Shown here piece after piece: positions 21,151 through 30,682 of a DNA stretch of 64,000 bases (position 1 is the stretch's first letter; the number at the start of each line of letters is the position of its first letter). A program made the translations under genes and the position numbers. Below the pieces are notes generated by a model, which saw only the letters and a list, made by a program, of their open reading frames with translations, made no database searches and was not told where the DNA came from. This DNA comes from Phyllobacterium zundukense (GTDB lineage: Bacteria > Pseudomonadota > Alphaproteobacteria > Rhizobiales > Rhizobiaceae). The DNA lies in NCBI RefSeq assembly GCF_002764115.1, contig NZ_CP017941.1, forward strand, positions 1-64,000. Reading direction: 5' to 3'.

Positions 21151-21683
21151 AACTCTAATTCGGTCGAACGGCAAACCTATGTATCAAAGTTTAAAACGGT
21201 TGTTGCAACATGTTCTTGGCCACCCTCGGGCACAGACCAGCGTAACGCTCTGCGAAATGTCCTTCGCCGCAACGCGTTTTTTTTTGGAAAGGTTACTAAT
21301 CAAGCGATTTCATAGGTGAACTGTATCGAGAACGAGCGGCCATCGGCGTCGGGATAAGTGTTGTTGCTGTACGCACACCCGGTGTGGTTTCGACACTGGT
21401 GCGAACGTGAGTGGCTTCGCGAAGCAGATACCGAGGCTGGAAAAGCTTTCGAAGGAAACCGGCCCGCCTTCAGCGCCTACATCGATAATCACGTCCTCTG
21501 TCCGGCACGCGGTTAAGCATATGGAGACAGGTTCGTAGGAACTGACCTCGATGCGAATACCGTAAGGCGGGCCTTTGCGAGATCGTGTTGGACACGTTCC
21601 GAATGCTGTCGGCGTTGTGCTTTATAGTACGCATGCGCTGAAGGCCGCAGGATTTTCGATCGCGGGCATGTTATTTTAGCGGC
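21151..21683. other. Non-coding or eroded region after the glycan operon
   Basis: About 530 bases without a convincing gene. A run of nine T at 21280-21288 follows a weak hairpin-prone stretch and might end transcription. The remainder leads into IS scraps and is probably decayed coding DNA. Confidence 0.35.
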
Positions 21684-21767
21684 ATGGAGATCGACGAGGA
21701 CAAGATCGACGACGCTGTCCTGGCGCTTTTATGGCTGACGCTGCATGACGGGCATGAGAGCGTATGA
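21684..21767 (+). pseudogene. DUF6429-type protein, N-terminal scrap
   Basis: ATG 21684 begins MEIDEDKIDDAVLALLWLTL, a sequence I recognise from small IS-associated DUF6429 proteins, but it stops after 27 codons where relatives continue past 60. Directly followed by an IS6 fragment. Confidence 0.5.
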
Positions 21768-21789
21768 TTTGGAACAGTCTTGTCGTCGC

Positions 21790-22083
21790 CCCAAGTTGCG
21801 CTCATACGGAGCGGCAAAGCGTCAGGTCATGCCGGGTGTCGAACATCGCTCCCACAAGGGTCTTAACAACCGGGCGGAGAATTCGCATGTGCCGTTGCGA
21901 AAGCGAGAACGAATGATGCAGGGCTTTCGATCGCCAGGATCACTACAACGCTTCGTCGAGCTCTTTTCGGCCCTCAGAAATCTCTTCGTTCCGCCGCACT
22001 CCAAACGGTCAGCATTCGCAGTCCACCTCCACCGCCTGCGCGCCATGACGGAGTGGAAAGCTGTGACTGGAACGCTTGCTTGA
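21790..22083 (+). pseudogene. IS6-family transposase, C-terminal fragment
   Basis: Translates to SYGAAKRQVMPGVEHRSH, NNRAENSHVPLRKRERMM and FRSPGSLQRFVELFSALRN, the C-terminal signature of IS6-family DDE transposases including the catalytic Glu in RAENS. The N-terminal two thirds are absent. Truncated on the right by the IS5 element at 22099. Confidence 0.75.
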
Positions 22084-22098
22084 TTTCTGCAGCAGCAG

Positions 22099-23211
22099 GG
22101 CATTGGTGCATCGATCCTTTGTCAACGGTTTGGCGATAGGCAGGCAGGATCGAAATCAGCTTGATCCGGGTGCCATGCCGTACAACACAACGCAGATCGT
22201 CGTCATCACATCGGAAAGATGAAATTCAGGGTGACGAACTGGGCGGTTTATGAGGCTGGTCTGCGCCGGCGTGGTAGCCTGACACTATGGGTAACGCCGG
22301 AAGCACTGGCCGGGTGGCGCGCTCCCCGACGCAAGACCCGGGGAGGCCAAGCCCGGTATTCCGATCTTGCCATCGAAACGGCGCTGACACTGGGCTGCGT
22401 CTTCGGAATGCGGCTGCGCCAGATCGAGGGGTTTATGAGCTCGGTGCTTGATCTCATGGGACTTGACCTGCCAGTTCCCGATCATACGACATTGAGCCGC
22501 CGGGCACGGACGTGGGAGTTGCCAGCCAGACGAAACCGGCCTCTGCCGGACGGCCCGCTGCATGTGCTGGTCGACAGCACGGGATTGAAAGTCTACGGCG
22601 CCGGGCAATGGCTGGAGGAGAAACATGGCGCCAGATCACGCCGCAACTGGCGCAAACTCCACCTGGCAGTGGATGCCAATCGTGGCGAAATCATTGCTCA
22701 TAGACTGACAGACCAGAACACGGATGATCCTTCACAGATGGAGCCGTTGCTTAGCCAGATCGACGGCGAGATTGACCGGTTCACAGCCGATGGAGCCTAT
22801 GATGGCAAGCCGGCCTATCAGACGATTCTGCGGCATAGCAGCACCGCGATCGTCGTTATTCCACCCCGTTCGACGGCAGTGGAAAGCGGTGACACTGGAC
22901 CACCCGGTCAACGGGACAAGCACATCGCGGCGATAGCAAGAAATGGTCGGCTGAAATGGCAGGCGGCCACTGGTTATGGCAAGCGTGCTCTGATCGAAAC
23001 CGCCATCGGACGATACAAGGGACTGATCGGATCGCGCTTGCGGGCTCGTTCGTTCGCCGCTCAGCAGACCGAAGTTGCCATCGGTTGCATCGTTCTCAAC
23101 CGCATGCTGGCGTGTGGACGCCCGGAGTCTGTCCGGCATCAAGTCAGGCAGGCATAACCGACAACATCAAAGGCCGAAATGCGTTCGATTTCATATCCGC
23201 GCACCAACGCC
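22099..23211 (+). mobile_element. IS5-family element
   Basis: Imperfect terminal repeats: GGCATTGGTGCATCGAT (22099-22115) and, on the other strand, GGCGTTGGTGCGCGGAT ending at 23211 (13 of 17 identical). The right end interrupts an SDR gene exactly. The flanks belong to different genes (IS6 scrap left, SDR right), so DNA next to the element was lost after insertion. Confidence 0.75.
22219..23157 (+). CDS. IS5-family transposase (intact)
   Basis: 312 aa, full length for the IS903-like group. Seen: HVLVDSTGLKVYG (first Asp), FTADGAYDG (second Asp) and IETAIGRYKGLIGSRLRAR (Glu in the Y(2)R(3)E(6)K-type region). No internal stop. Probably active; a candidate agent of the deletion beside the hydroxyproline operon. 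Confidence 0.93.
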   Translation: MKFRVTNWAVYEAGLRRRGSLTLWVTPEALAGWRAPRRKTRGGQARYSDLAIETALTLGCVFGMRLRQIEGFMSSVLDLMGLDLPVPDHTTLSRRARTWELPARRNRPLPDGPLHVLVDSTGLKVYGAGQWLEEKHGARSRRNWRKLHLAVDANRGEIIAHRLTDQNTDDPSQMEPLLSQIDGEIDRFTADGAYDGKPAYQTILRHSSTAIVVIPPRSTAVESGDTGPPGQRDKHIAAIARNGRLKWQAATGYGKRALIETAIGRYKGLIGSRLRARSFAAQQTEVAIGCIVLNRMLACGRPESVRHQVRQA

Positions 23212-23704
23212 GGTCTGCAATGGTCTTTCCAGCGCGCATGACTCCAGCTTCCAGCATCGGGGTGTGAATCTCACCGGGGCAAACTGCGTTGACGCGTATC
23301 TTGTGTGGGGCATAATCCCGCGCGAGGTTCTGGGTGAACGATGCGACTGCCGCTTTGGTAGCATTATAGGCGATGTGGTTGGGAGCCGGGTAAAGACCCC
23401 ATTGCGAAGCAGTGTTGACAATTGCCCCGCCTCCCGCCTCGATCATGTGTGGAATGACCGCCCTGCACAGATAGAACATCGAATTCAGGTTGACGGCGAA
23501 GCTGGCATGCCAATCATCCTCCGTAAGTGCGAGCAGATTGCCACGACGATTGATGCCGGCATTGTTGGCCAGGATGTCGATACGACCTTGTCTGTTCATT
23601 ACTTTGGATTTGAGATCGGCGCATGATCGGCTGTCGGATATATCCGCGCCTATCCCCCCGGATGCACCGGTTACGAGTATCGTTTGCCCCGCAAGTTCTT
23701 TCAT
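23212..23704 (-). pseudogene. SDR-family oxidoreductase, truncated by IS5 and internally deleted
   Basis: Short-chain dehydrogenase: cofactor motif TGASGGIG at the N-terminus, NNAG, catalytic Ser in NTASQW and YNATK. Between GGIG and NNAG only about 28 residues remain where relatives have about 65, so most of the early Rossmann fold is gone. After MRAGKTIAD the IS5 end replaces the last 60 or so residues. I start at ATG 23704 (GGAG 7 bases upstream). It was the last gene of the hydroxyproline operon. Confidence 0.85.
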
Positions 23705-23716
23705 CGGCATTCTCCG

Positions 23717-24751
23717 TCACTTAAGCTCCTCGACCTGAGGACCCCAAGTATCCGAAAGGGCGAAGCCTGATGGGAAGGGATCGCTTTCATCGACACGCAG
23801 TTCCTCGGCACCGTAGATCCAGGCTTGTCCAGTGATACGTGGCAGTACTGCCGGGTGCCCGCCAACGGTGGTTTCGCCGATCGCTTCAGCCAGAAACTCA
23901 CCGCCGATGATCGACCGGGATATGCGGCTGTCCCCGACCGCGATTTCGCCACGGGCATGTAACACCGCGAGGTTTGCCGAGCTGCCCGTACCGCAAGGGG
24001 ATCGATCGACCCGGCCAGGCTTCAATGTCGTGCATGTGCGAACAGCACCATCCGCTTCGCGTCCCCGGAACATCACGTAAGCAATTTCATTGATCGTGCT
24101 GATCTCGGGATGCTGCACCGAGACCTGTTCTGCGAGAAGGGATTTCAACTCGATTCCCGCCTCGGCGAGTTCACGTGCATTGCGCGGAGCGATATCCAGC
24201 TGGATCTGCTCGACGTCGACAATCGCATAATAGACGCCTCCAAAAGCAATGTCGGTTTTGATCGTACCCCAGCGCGGCGTCTCGATAATTTGGTCAAGCA
24301 CTTCGACGAAGCATGGCACATTGTCGAGACTTACCGACACGCACCTGCCATTCGAGCAGCGAGCCCGCGCAACGATCAACCCTACGGGGGTATCGAGACG
24401 AACCATCGTATCAGGCTCGGTCATCGCCACGCGGCCGCTCTCCAGAAGTGCAGTGACAACGCAGATGCAATTACTGCCGGACATGGGATGCGCCCTGTCA
24501 GCTTGCAGAACGATAAATCCCGCGTCAGCGCCCGGCCTGGTGGGTGGAAGCAAAAGGTTTACCGACATCGCAACGTTGGCACGCGGTTCGAATGTGACAA
24601 AGCGCCGAAGACTATCGTCGACTTCGTTGATATGATTCATCTTTTCGAGGATCGTAGCGCCAGGGATCTCCGAAGCACCATCCACGATCACCTTGCCGAT
24701 CTCACCTTGGCAATGGACCTGGAGAAGTTTGATTGATCTGTTCCAGTTCAT
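23717..24751 (-). CDS. Proline racemase-family enzyme, Ser/Cys type (hydroxyproline epimerase or dehydratase)
   Basis: 344 aa. Members either epimerise 4-hydroxy-L-proline, racemise proline, or dehydrate trans-3-hydroxyproline, according to the two active-site residues. Here the first site reads HPMSGSNC, Ser replacing the usual Cys of MCGHG, while the second is Cys in DRSPCGTGSSA. Ser/Cys members are reported with epimerase and/or dehydratase activity, so exact chemistry is open. The neighbours complete a 4-hydroxyproline pathway, favouring epimerase. Start ATG 24751 follows GGAGG; a GTG 12 bases earlier is possible. Confidence 0.88.
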   Translation of the reverse strand: MNWNRSIKLLQVHCQGEIGKVIVDGASEIPGATILEKMNHINEVDDSLRRFVTFEPRANVAMSVNLLLPPTRPGADAGFIVLQADRAHPMSGSNCICVVTALLESGRVAMTEPDTMVRLDTPVGLIVARARCSNGRCVSVSLDNVPCFVEVLDQIIETPRWGTIKTDIAFGGVYYAIVDVEQIQLDIAPRNARELAEAGIELKSLLAEQVSVQHPEISTINEIAYVMFRGREADGAVRTCTTLKPGRVDRSPCGTGSSANLAVLHARGEIAVGDSRISRSIIGGEFLAEAIGETTVGGHPAVLPRITGQAWIYGAEELRVDESDPFPSGFALSDTWGPQVEELK

Positions 24752-24763
24752 GCGATCCTCCAC

Positions 24764-26239
24764 CTATTTGATGTACCATCCCCAAGGCTCGTCGCTCGTG
24801 AACCGGGTGATCTGTTTGGTCTCAAGATAGTTGTCGAGGCCCCACCGTCCGAGCTCGCGACCGATGCCCGATTGCTTGTAACCGCCCCATGGTGCCTCGG
24901 TGAAGGTGGGCTGCGAGCAGTTAATCCAAACAATCCCGGCGCGGAACGCTGCGGCGACGCGTTCGGCTCTGACCTCGTCCTTCGACATAACCGCAGCGGC
25001 AAGACCGAAGCGAGAATCGTTCGCAAGCTCGATAGCCTCGTTCTCGTCGGAGAAGGGTTGGATGCAGACAACCGGGCCGAAGATCTCCTCGCGCCAGGCC
25101 TCGCTGTCGAGGGGCGCGCCGGTCAACACGGTCGGCTCGAGATAGTAGCCCTTCTCGAAACCCTCAGGACGTCGCCCTCCGCAGGCAACGGTCGCACCTG
25201 CCACCTTCGCCGCTTCGATCGCTGCTATGACCTGCTCGTACTGGCGCTTGGAGACCAGTGGGCCAAGAAGGATTCCCTCGTCAAGTCCGTTGCCGATGGT
25301 GATGCGTTTTGTCTCTTCGATCAAGCGATGAAGAAGGCGATCGTAGATCCCCTCCTGGACGAGAACCCTCGACGTCGCAGAGCAGACCTGACCCTGGTTC
25401 CAGAAAATACCGAACATGATCCATTCGACCGCCTGCTCGATGTCGGCATCTTCGAAGACCACGAAAGGAGACTTGCCACCAAGCTCAAGGCTGATGCGCT
25501 TTATGTCTCTAGAAGCCGTCGCCATGATCTTGGAACCGACAGGGCCCGAACCGGTGAATGCGAGCTTGTCGACGCCCTTATGATCGATGATCGCCTGACC
25601 GGCAACAGAACCGGAGCCGGTGACGATGTTGAGTACGCCCGGCGGCAACTTTGCCTCCTCGGCGATGGCACCGAGTTCGAGCGCTGTCAGTGACGTAAGT
25701 TCCGCTGGTTTGAGCACGATGGTGCAGCCCGCAGCAAGTGCCGGAGCCACCTTCCAGGCTGCCATCAACAGCGGATAGTTCCAGGGTATAATTGCACCGG
25801 CGACGCCGATCGGTTCCTTGACCGCTTTGGAGGTGAATCGGGAATCGGACAGGGCGATCGGCTCTTCCGGATTGTCGTCGAGCTGCTCTGCGAGGCCTGC
25901 GTAAAAGTCGAAGCAACCAGCTGCGTCTGCGACGTCCCAGTCGGCTTCCGGAAATGGCTTGCCGTTGTCGAGTACTTCGAGACGTGCGAGTTCCTGTTGG
26001 CGCGTTCGAATGCCTTCAGCGATAGCACGAAGATGGACGGCACGCTGGCTGCCGGTTTTCTGGGGCCAACCATCGATATCGAAGGCCCTACGGGCTGCCT
26101 TGACTGCGATGTCGACGTCTTCGGCTGTCCCGGCCGGGGCGCGGTGAATGACCTCCTCGGTCGCGGGATTGATGACCTCGAAACTGCCGCCTTTCACAGG
26201 CTTCACCCATTGGCCATCTATATACAGCTCACTTTGCAT
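24764..26239 (-). CDS. Aldehyde dehydrogenase (candidate 2-oxoglutarate semialdehyde dehydrogenase)
   Basis: 491 aa NAD(P)-dependent ALDH, betaine-aldehyde-dehydrogenase-like. Seen: PWNYPLLMAAWK, FTGSGPVGSKI, general-base Glu in ELGGKSP and catalytic Cys in GQVCSATSR near residue 290. In this operon the likely job is oxidising 2-oxoglutarate semialdehyde, the last step from hydroxyproline to 2-oxoglutarate. SD GGAGAT before ATG. It lies 12 bases ahead of the racemase-family gene. Confidence 0.9.
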   Translation of the reverse strand: MQSELYIDGQWVKPVKGGSFEVINPATEEVIHRAPAGTAEDVDIAVKAARRAFDIDGWPQKTGSQRAVHLRAIAEGIRTRQQELARLEVLDNGKPFPEADWDVADAAGCFDFYAGLAEQLDDNPEEPIALSDSRFTSKAVKEPIGVAGAIIPWNYPLLMAAWKVAPALAAGCTIVLKPAELTSLTALELGAIAEEAKLPPGVLNIVTGSGSVAGQAIIDHKGVDKLAFTGSGPVGSKIMATASRDIKRISLELGGKSPFVVFEDADIEQAVEWIMFGIFWNQGQVCSATSRVLVQEGIYDRLLHRLIEETKRITIGNGLDEGILLGPLVSKRQYEQVIAAIEAAKVAGATVACGGRRPEGFEKGYYLEPTVLTGAPLDSEAWREEIFGPVVCIQPFSDENEAIELANDSRFGLAAAVMSKDEVRAERVAAAFRAGIVWINCSQPTFTEAPWGGYKQSGIGRELGRWGLDNYLETKQITRFTSDEPWGWYIK

Positions 26240-26305
26240 TGCTATCTCCAGTACTCAGAGGTGGGGGCTTGTGCCCGGCAGATGAAACAATCGTTGCGCT
26301 TCCTG

Positions 26306-27562
26306 TTAAAACCGATCGACCCGGTAGGGCACAAGATCAATGGGCGGCGTACGTTGTGTTACCAGGTCTGCAATCAGCCGTGAGGTCGTGGCAGCGTAAG
26401 TCAGGCCAAGATGTCCATGCCCGGTGGCATAGAAGACACCGCGCGTCTTCGCGGATGGACTTATGATCGGAACCGTGTCCGGCAGCGCCGGTCGGTGACC
26501 CATCCATTCACTGGTCTCTTTTACCTGGAGATCGGGAAGCGCTTCTTTGGCTCGACTGACCAGCACCCGGGCACGCCGGTAATCAGGGAGTGCATCCAGT
26601 CCAGCGATTTCCACCGTCCCGCCGACTCTTATGCCACCTGCCGTCGGCGTCACCATGAACGCGCGGGCCGGCCAAATGATGGAGTGGCGCATGGAAATAC
26701 CAGGAGCCATAATCTGGGTATGATAGCCCCGCTCTGTTTCAAGCGGTATCCGCTCCCCTAACCGTTCGGAGAGCCGGCCGGTATAAGCACCTGCACACAA
26801 TACGGCCTCGGCGACAGCGACTTGCCGTCCGTCATTGAACCTCAACGCGGACAAGGTTCCGTCAACCTTTTCGAATCCGACGACCTCCCCGCTCTCGAAC
26901 TGGCCGCCAAGCGCGCGGTACCGATCGAACAATGACGTGACGAGACGAAATGGGTCCCGCACCGAACGGTTCTGCGGGAACAGAACCGCCCGGCCAATCT
27001 TTGTCGAGATAGCCGGTTCAAGCTCACGAATTGCGTTGCCACCCAAAAACTCATGAGCAAATCCGAAGCGTTTCAGCACTTCGATATGTTCGCGATCGGC
27101 GTTGAACTCTCTCTCGTCGGTGTAGAGACTGAGGCAGCCTTCCTGGCTCAGCGCGCTTGAAAGGCCAGCCGCATCAAGTAGTGGCAGCAGGTCTTCGTAA
27201 ACGCGATGGCAAAGGACAGCTCCCGCCGCTTCAAGTTCCCTCACGCGCGAAGGGCGGCTGGCCTCAAGGAAGCGAAGAAACCAGGGCGTAAGTTTGGGCA
27301 GATAGCCTGGCCTGACCCGCACAGGTCCTTGCGGGTCGAGCAACCATTTCGGCATTTGCGCCCAGACAGAAGGACGCGATGCGGGCATGAACTCGGTTAC
27401 GGCAATGCTTGCCATGTTACCGAAAGACGCTCCACGCCCCGGCTCATCGCGGTCGATAAGGACGACTGGCTTGCCGCGTCGTTGCAGTTCAAATGCAATG
27501 GCGACGCCGATAATACCCGCGCCCACCACTGCAATTTTGTTCGAATGCCCTCTGTCCGACAT
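26306..27562 (-). CDS. FAD-dependent D-amino-acid dehydrogenase (candidate D-hydroxyproline dehydrogenase)
   Basis: 418 aa DadA-like flavoprotein. FAD-binding VVGAGIIGVAIAFELQRRG near the N-terminus, RGASFGNMA, and C-terminal ATGHGHLGLTYA. Expected to oxidise cis-4-hydroxy-D-proline, the epimerase product, to a pyrroline carboxylate, passing electrons to the membrane chain. Its stop lies 66 bases before the aldehyde dehydrogenase start, and it begins 5 bases after the deaminase gene. Confidence 0.88.
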   Translation of the reverse strand: MSDRGHSNKIAVVGAGIIGVAIAFELQRRGKPVVLIDRDEPGRGASFGNMASIAVTEFMPASRPSVWAQMPKWLLDPQGPVRVRPGYLPKLTPWFLRFLEASRPSRVRELEAAGAVLCHRVYEDLLPLLDAAGLSSALSQEGCLSLYTDEREFNADREHIEVLKRFGFAHEFLGGNAIRELEPAISTKIGRAVLFPQNRSVRDPFRLVTSLFDRYRALGGQFESGEVVGFEKVDGTLSALRFNDGRQVAVAEAVLCAGAYTGRLSERLGERIPLETERGYHTQIMAPGISMRHSIIWPARAFMVTPTAGGIRVGGTVEIAGLDALPDYRRARVLVSRAKEALPDLQVKETSEWMGHRPALPDTVPIISPSAKTRGVFYATGHGHLGLTYAATTSRLIADLVTQRTPPIDLVPYRVDRF

Positions 27563-27567
27563 GATGG

Positions 27568-28443
27568 TTAACCGAGAACCGGCTCCATTGCTTGTCTGAA
27601 GGCGGCTTTCTCGTCGGCGCTCAATTCGAGCAGCGGCTGGCGGCCGAACCCGACCGGCGTACCAGCGAGTTCACAGCCGTACTTGACCTTCTGCACAAAC
27701 TTTCCACTCTCGAGGCTCGACATCGCATCATAGATCACCTGCATTTTGTCACGTGCCGCCAGCCAGTCGCCAGCCTCGATCGTATTGACGAGATCGACAC
27801 AGGCCCTGGCCATGCAGTTTGCCGGACCGCAGATCCACGACGTCGCGCCCCAGAGGTAGAAGTCGAGTGTCTGGTCGTCGGAGCCGTTGGTGACCTGGTA
27901 ACGATCACCGTAGCGAGAACGGATGTCGATCGCGCGCAGCAGGTTGCCGCTCGATTCCTTGATGCCGATCACCCGTGGATTGTCCACAAACGCATCGAGT
28001 ACGTCGAGGCCCACTTCAACGCCGACCTTGGGGGGATAGTTGTAAAGGATGATATCAACATCGACTGCGTCGAGAACAGACTGATAGTGTGCGATGAGTT
28101 CGTTTGGCGCGGGAGTGGCGTAAAAAGGCGCTGACAATAGAACGGTGTCGTAACCAACGTCCCGCGCGCGCTTGGTGTGCTCAATTACCTCCCACGTCGA
28201 TCCGGCATTGGTGCCGGCGATGAGCAGTTCATCCTTGTTGGCAAATTCCGCTACGAACTTCAGGACGGATACACGCTCATTAGAGGTCATAGCATTGTAT
28301 TCGCCGGTCGAACCACATGGAACCCAGCCCTTGACCCCATCATCCCGCAATTTGCTGAGCAACCTTTCAAACGAATTGAAATCTATCTTTCCGTTGCTGT
28401 CGAACGGCGTGACGAGAGCCGGCATAACGCCTGTGAGTTTCAT
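27568..28443 (-). CDS. DHDPS-family lyase (candidate pyrroline-4-hydroxy-2-carboxylate deaminase)
   Basis: 291 aa class I aldolase-type TIM barrel. Seen: GSTGEYNAMT (GSTGE motif), YNYPPK with the catalytic Tyr, and Schiff-base Lys in VIGIKESSGN near residue 162. The fold covers DapA, NanA and the hydroxyproline-pathway deaminase; the operon points to the last, making 2-oxoglutarate semialdehyde. AAGGAG precedes the ATG. Confidence 0.88.
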   Translation of the reverse strand: MKLTGVMPALVTPFDSNGKIDFNSFERLLSKLRDDGVKGWVPCGSTGEYNAMTSNERVSVLKFVAEFANKDELLIAGTNAGSTWEVIEHTKRARDVGYDTVLLSAPFYATPAPNELIAHYQSVLDAVDVDIILYNYPPKVGVEVGLDVLDAFVDNPRVIGIKESSGNLLRAIDIRSRYGDRYQVTNGSDDQTLDFYLWGATSWICGPANCMARACVDLVNTIEAGDWLAARDKMQVIYDAMSSLESGKFVQKVKYGCELAGTPVGFGRQPLLELSADEKAAFRQAMEPVLG

Positions 28444-28475
28444 GGGGTATCTCCTTTTTTATGTAATAGATCGTG

Positions 28476-29141
28476 TCAGACCGCGAGCTTGGTGAGGATA
28501 CGTCGCTCGATGAGCGTGACCGCGCGTGTGAGCGGAAAGGCTATGGCGAAATACATCAGCGCGACGACTGTCAGTACTTCGACGGGCCGTGCGGTGTTGT
28601 TTGAGATGTTCTGGCCAACGAACATCAGATCGGCCATGCCGACCGCAGAAACCAGCGCGCTTTCTTTGAAGAGGCTTACGCAGTTGGAAAGCAGGGTCGG
28701 CACAGCTCTCAGGATGGCCTGAGGCAGAACGACACTTGTCACCTGCGTCCAGCGTGGAAGGCCTAAAGCGACACACGCGTCGAGCTGTTCCGGACCGACG
28801 GATTTGAGCGATGCCCGAAACGTCTCACTCGCAATTGCGCCCATGTAGAGGGTCAGCGCAATGATGCCGGACGCCAGATTCGAAAGTTCAAATCCCAGCA
28901 GCAGCGGAAGGCAAAAGAATATCCAGAACAGCTGGATCAGAACCGGAGTGCCCCTGAAGAACTCCACATAAACGCTGGAGATACCCCTCAGAAATATGCT
29001 CTTTGACGTTCGGGCGAGCCCGACCAAAAACCCCAGGGTACACCCAAGCACAATGCAGATTAGGGTCAGTTTGACGGTCATCCAGAGGCCGAGCAGAAGT
29101 GCGTCCTTGAAGCGAAAGAGAATGCTGAAGTCGAGTTCCAT
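28476..29141 (-). CDS. Amino-acid ABC transporter permease (HisM/GlnP type), subunit 2
   Basis: 221 aa inner-membrane permease with four to five hydrophobic segments. The family EAA loop reads EQLDACVALGLPRWTQVTSVVLPQA mid-protein (residues about 115-139), where the ATPase docks; GTPVLIQLFW lies earlier. Pairs with the homologous permease 13 bases upstream to form a heteromeric pore for hydroxyproline or a similar amino acid. Confidence 0.92.
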   Translation of the reverse strand: MELDFSILFRFKDALLLGLWMTVKLTLICIVLGCTLGFLVGLARTSKSIFLRGISSVYVEFFRGTPVLIQLFWIFFCLPLLLGFELSNLASGIIALTLYMGAIASETFRASLKSVGPEQLDACVALGLPRWTQVTSVVLPQAILRAVPTLLSNCVSLFKESALVSAVGMADLMFVGQNISNNTARPVEVLTVVALMYFAIAFPLTRAVTLIERRILTKLAV

Positions 29142-29154
29142 AGCTGTTTTCCCT

Positions 29155-29823
29155 TCAGCTCGTCAGAAGCTGACGGCGGCGTTCGAGATAACCGACGATT
29201 TGCGTGACAGGAAATGAAACCGCGAAATAGATCAGCGCGATGATCGTGAATGTCTCGATCGGCCGATAGGTTTCGGTTGCGAGTGTCTTGCCCTGATACA
29301 TCAGATCCTGGACGGCAACGATTGCGACGAGCGCGCTTTGCTGAAAGATGACAATACCGTTGGTCAGCAGAACAGGAATTGATGCGCGGAAGGCCGTCGG
29401 CAGAATGATATAAAGGATCCGCTGGAGCGGATTGAGGCCGAGGGCGATACCCGCATCCAGTTGCTCGCGGGGAACATTCTGAATGGCCGCGCGATACGCT
29501 TCAGCGTTGAATGCTGTCAGGTTGAATCCGAGGGCAAGTATCCCCATCGTCATCGAACCGAGGAACACATTAAAGAGCATCGGCACGCAGTAGAAAAACC
29601 AGACAATTTGAACGATCGCCGGCGTGCAGCGAAAAAACTCGACGAACAGCATCGCCGGAAGCCGTATGACCGACCAGCGGCTCATGATCAAAAGCGCTAA
29701 GATAAATCCGAGTGTCAGCCCCATCAGATTCGCTGCTGCCGTCAGCTGGAGCGTAACAACGAGGCCCTTGAGCAGCGGGCCAAGATTGTTGGTAACGGAC
29801 GCGAAGTCGAAAGAATAGTTCAT
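29155..29823 (-). CDS. Amino-acid ABC transporter permease (HisM/GlnP type), subunit 1
   Basis: 222 aa. EAA loop EQLDAGIALGLNPLQRILYI, and CTPAIVQIVWFF earlier. I start at ATG 29823 (MNYSFDF) because GAGGAGG stands 5 bases upstream; the open frame to 29931 overlaps the ATPase gene and is unlike the family. Similar to the second permease, indicating an old duplication. Confidence 0.92.
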   Translation of the reverse strand: MNYSFDFASVTNNLGPLLKGLVVTLQLTAAANLMGLTLGFILALLIMSRWSVIRLPAMLFVEFFRCTPAIVQIVWFFYCVPMLFNVFLGSMTMGILALGFNLTAFNAEAYRAAIQNVPREQLDAGIALGLNPLQRILYIILPTAFRASIPVLLTNGIVIFQQSALVAIVAVQDLMYQGKTLATETYRPIETFTIIALIYFAVSFPVTQIVGYLERRRQLLTS

Positions 29824-29833
29824 GCCGACCTCC

Positions 29834-30613
29834 TCATTGGCGTATGTGGAACACACGGTCGATGAAGTCCTTCGTTCTCTCTTCCTTGGGTGAGCCCAAA
29901 ACCTGCTCAGGTGGACCGTCCTCAACCACAAGGCCGCCAGCGCAAAAGATCACCCGTGACGCGATATTCTTCGCAAACCACATGTCGTGTGTAACGATCA
30001 TCATCGGCATGTCCTGTTTGGCGAGCTGAAGAATTACCTGTTCAACTTCGCCTACGAGTTCTGGATCGAGCGCGGACGTCACTTCGTCGAAAAGCATGAG
30101 TTTCGGATCCAGCATCAGCGCTCGTGCGATTGCAACGCGCTGTTTTTGCCCGCCAGAAAGCTGTGCGGGATAAGCATTGGCCTTCGCATCCAGGCCGAAC
30201 CGTTTGAGTAACGATTGGGCACGCTCGATGGCATCGGCCTTCTTGTCGCCCCGCACTTTGCACGGTGCGAGGATAAGATTCTGCACGACGTTGAGATGCG
30301 GGAAAAGCGTGTAGTGCTGGAAGACCATGCCGATGGATCGGCGCACACTGTTATCGATCAGCGTCTTCCGATCGTAGCCGTCTGACGAAATATAGGGTTT
30401 TCCGCCAAAGGTGATCGAGCCACTGTCGATTTTTTCGAGCCCCATCATCACTCGCAGCAAAGTACTTTTCCCGCCACCGCTGGGGCCGATGACCACGAGC
30501 CGTTCGCCGGGTTTCATTTCGATATCGAGGCCTTTAAGCACCGGAATAAGCGGGCCGTAGCTCTTGTGCAGGCCGTCGACTTTTACCAGCGGTGTCATCA
30601 TCGGAAGCGTCAT
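29834..30613 (-). CDS. Amino-acid ABC transporter ATP-binding protein
   Basis: 259 aa. Walker A GPSGGGKST near residue 47, Q-loop, signature LSGGQKQRVAIARAL, Walker B LMLFDEVTSALDPE and His switch VTHDMW. Start ATG 30613 with AAGGA upstream; the frame to 30676 is open but unsupported. Directly follows the binding-protein gene and precedes the permeases. Confidence 0.93.
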   Translation of the reverse strand: MTLPMMTPLVKVDGLHKSYGPLIPVLKGLDIEMKPGERLVVIGPSGGGKSTLLRVMMGLEKIDSGSITFGGKPYISSDGYDRKTLIDNSVRRSIGMVFQHYTLFPHLNVVQNLILAPCKVRGDKKADAIERAQSLLKRFGLDAKANAYPAQLSGGQKQRVAIARALMLDPKLMLFDEVTSALDPELVGEVEQVILQLAKQDMPMMIVTHDMWFAKNIASRVIFCAGGLVVEDGPPEQVLGSPKEERTKDFIDRVFHIRQ

Positions 30614-30682
30614 GGCGAGGTTCCTTGCAACGTCGGAAAGGAAATGCGGGCCGCCACGATCTGCATCGGCCCGCACAAGGCC

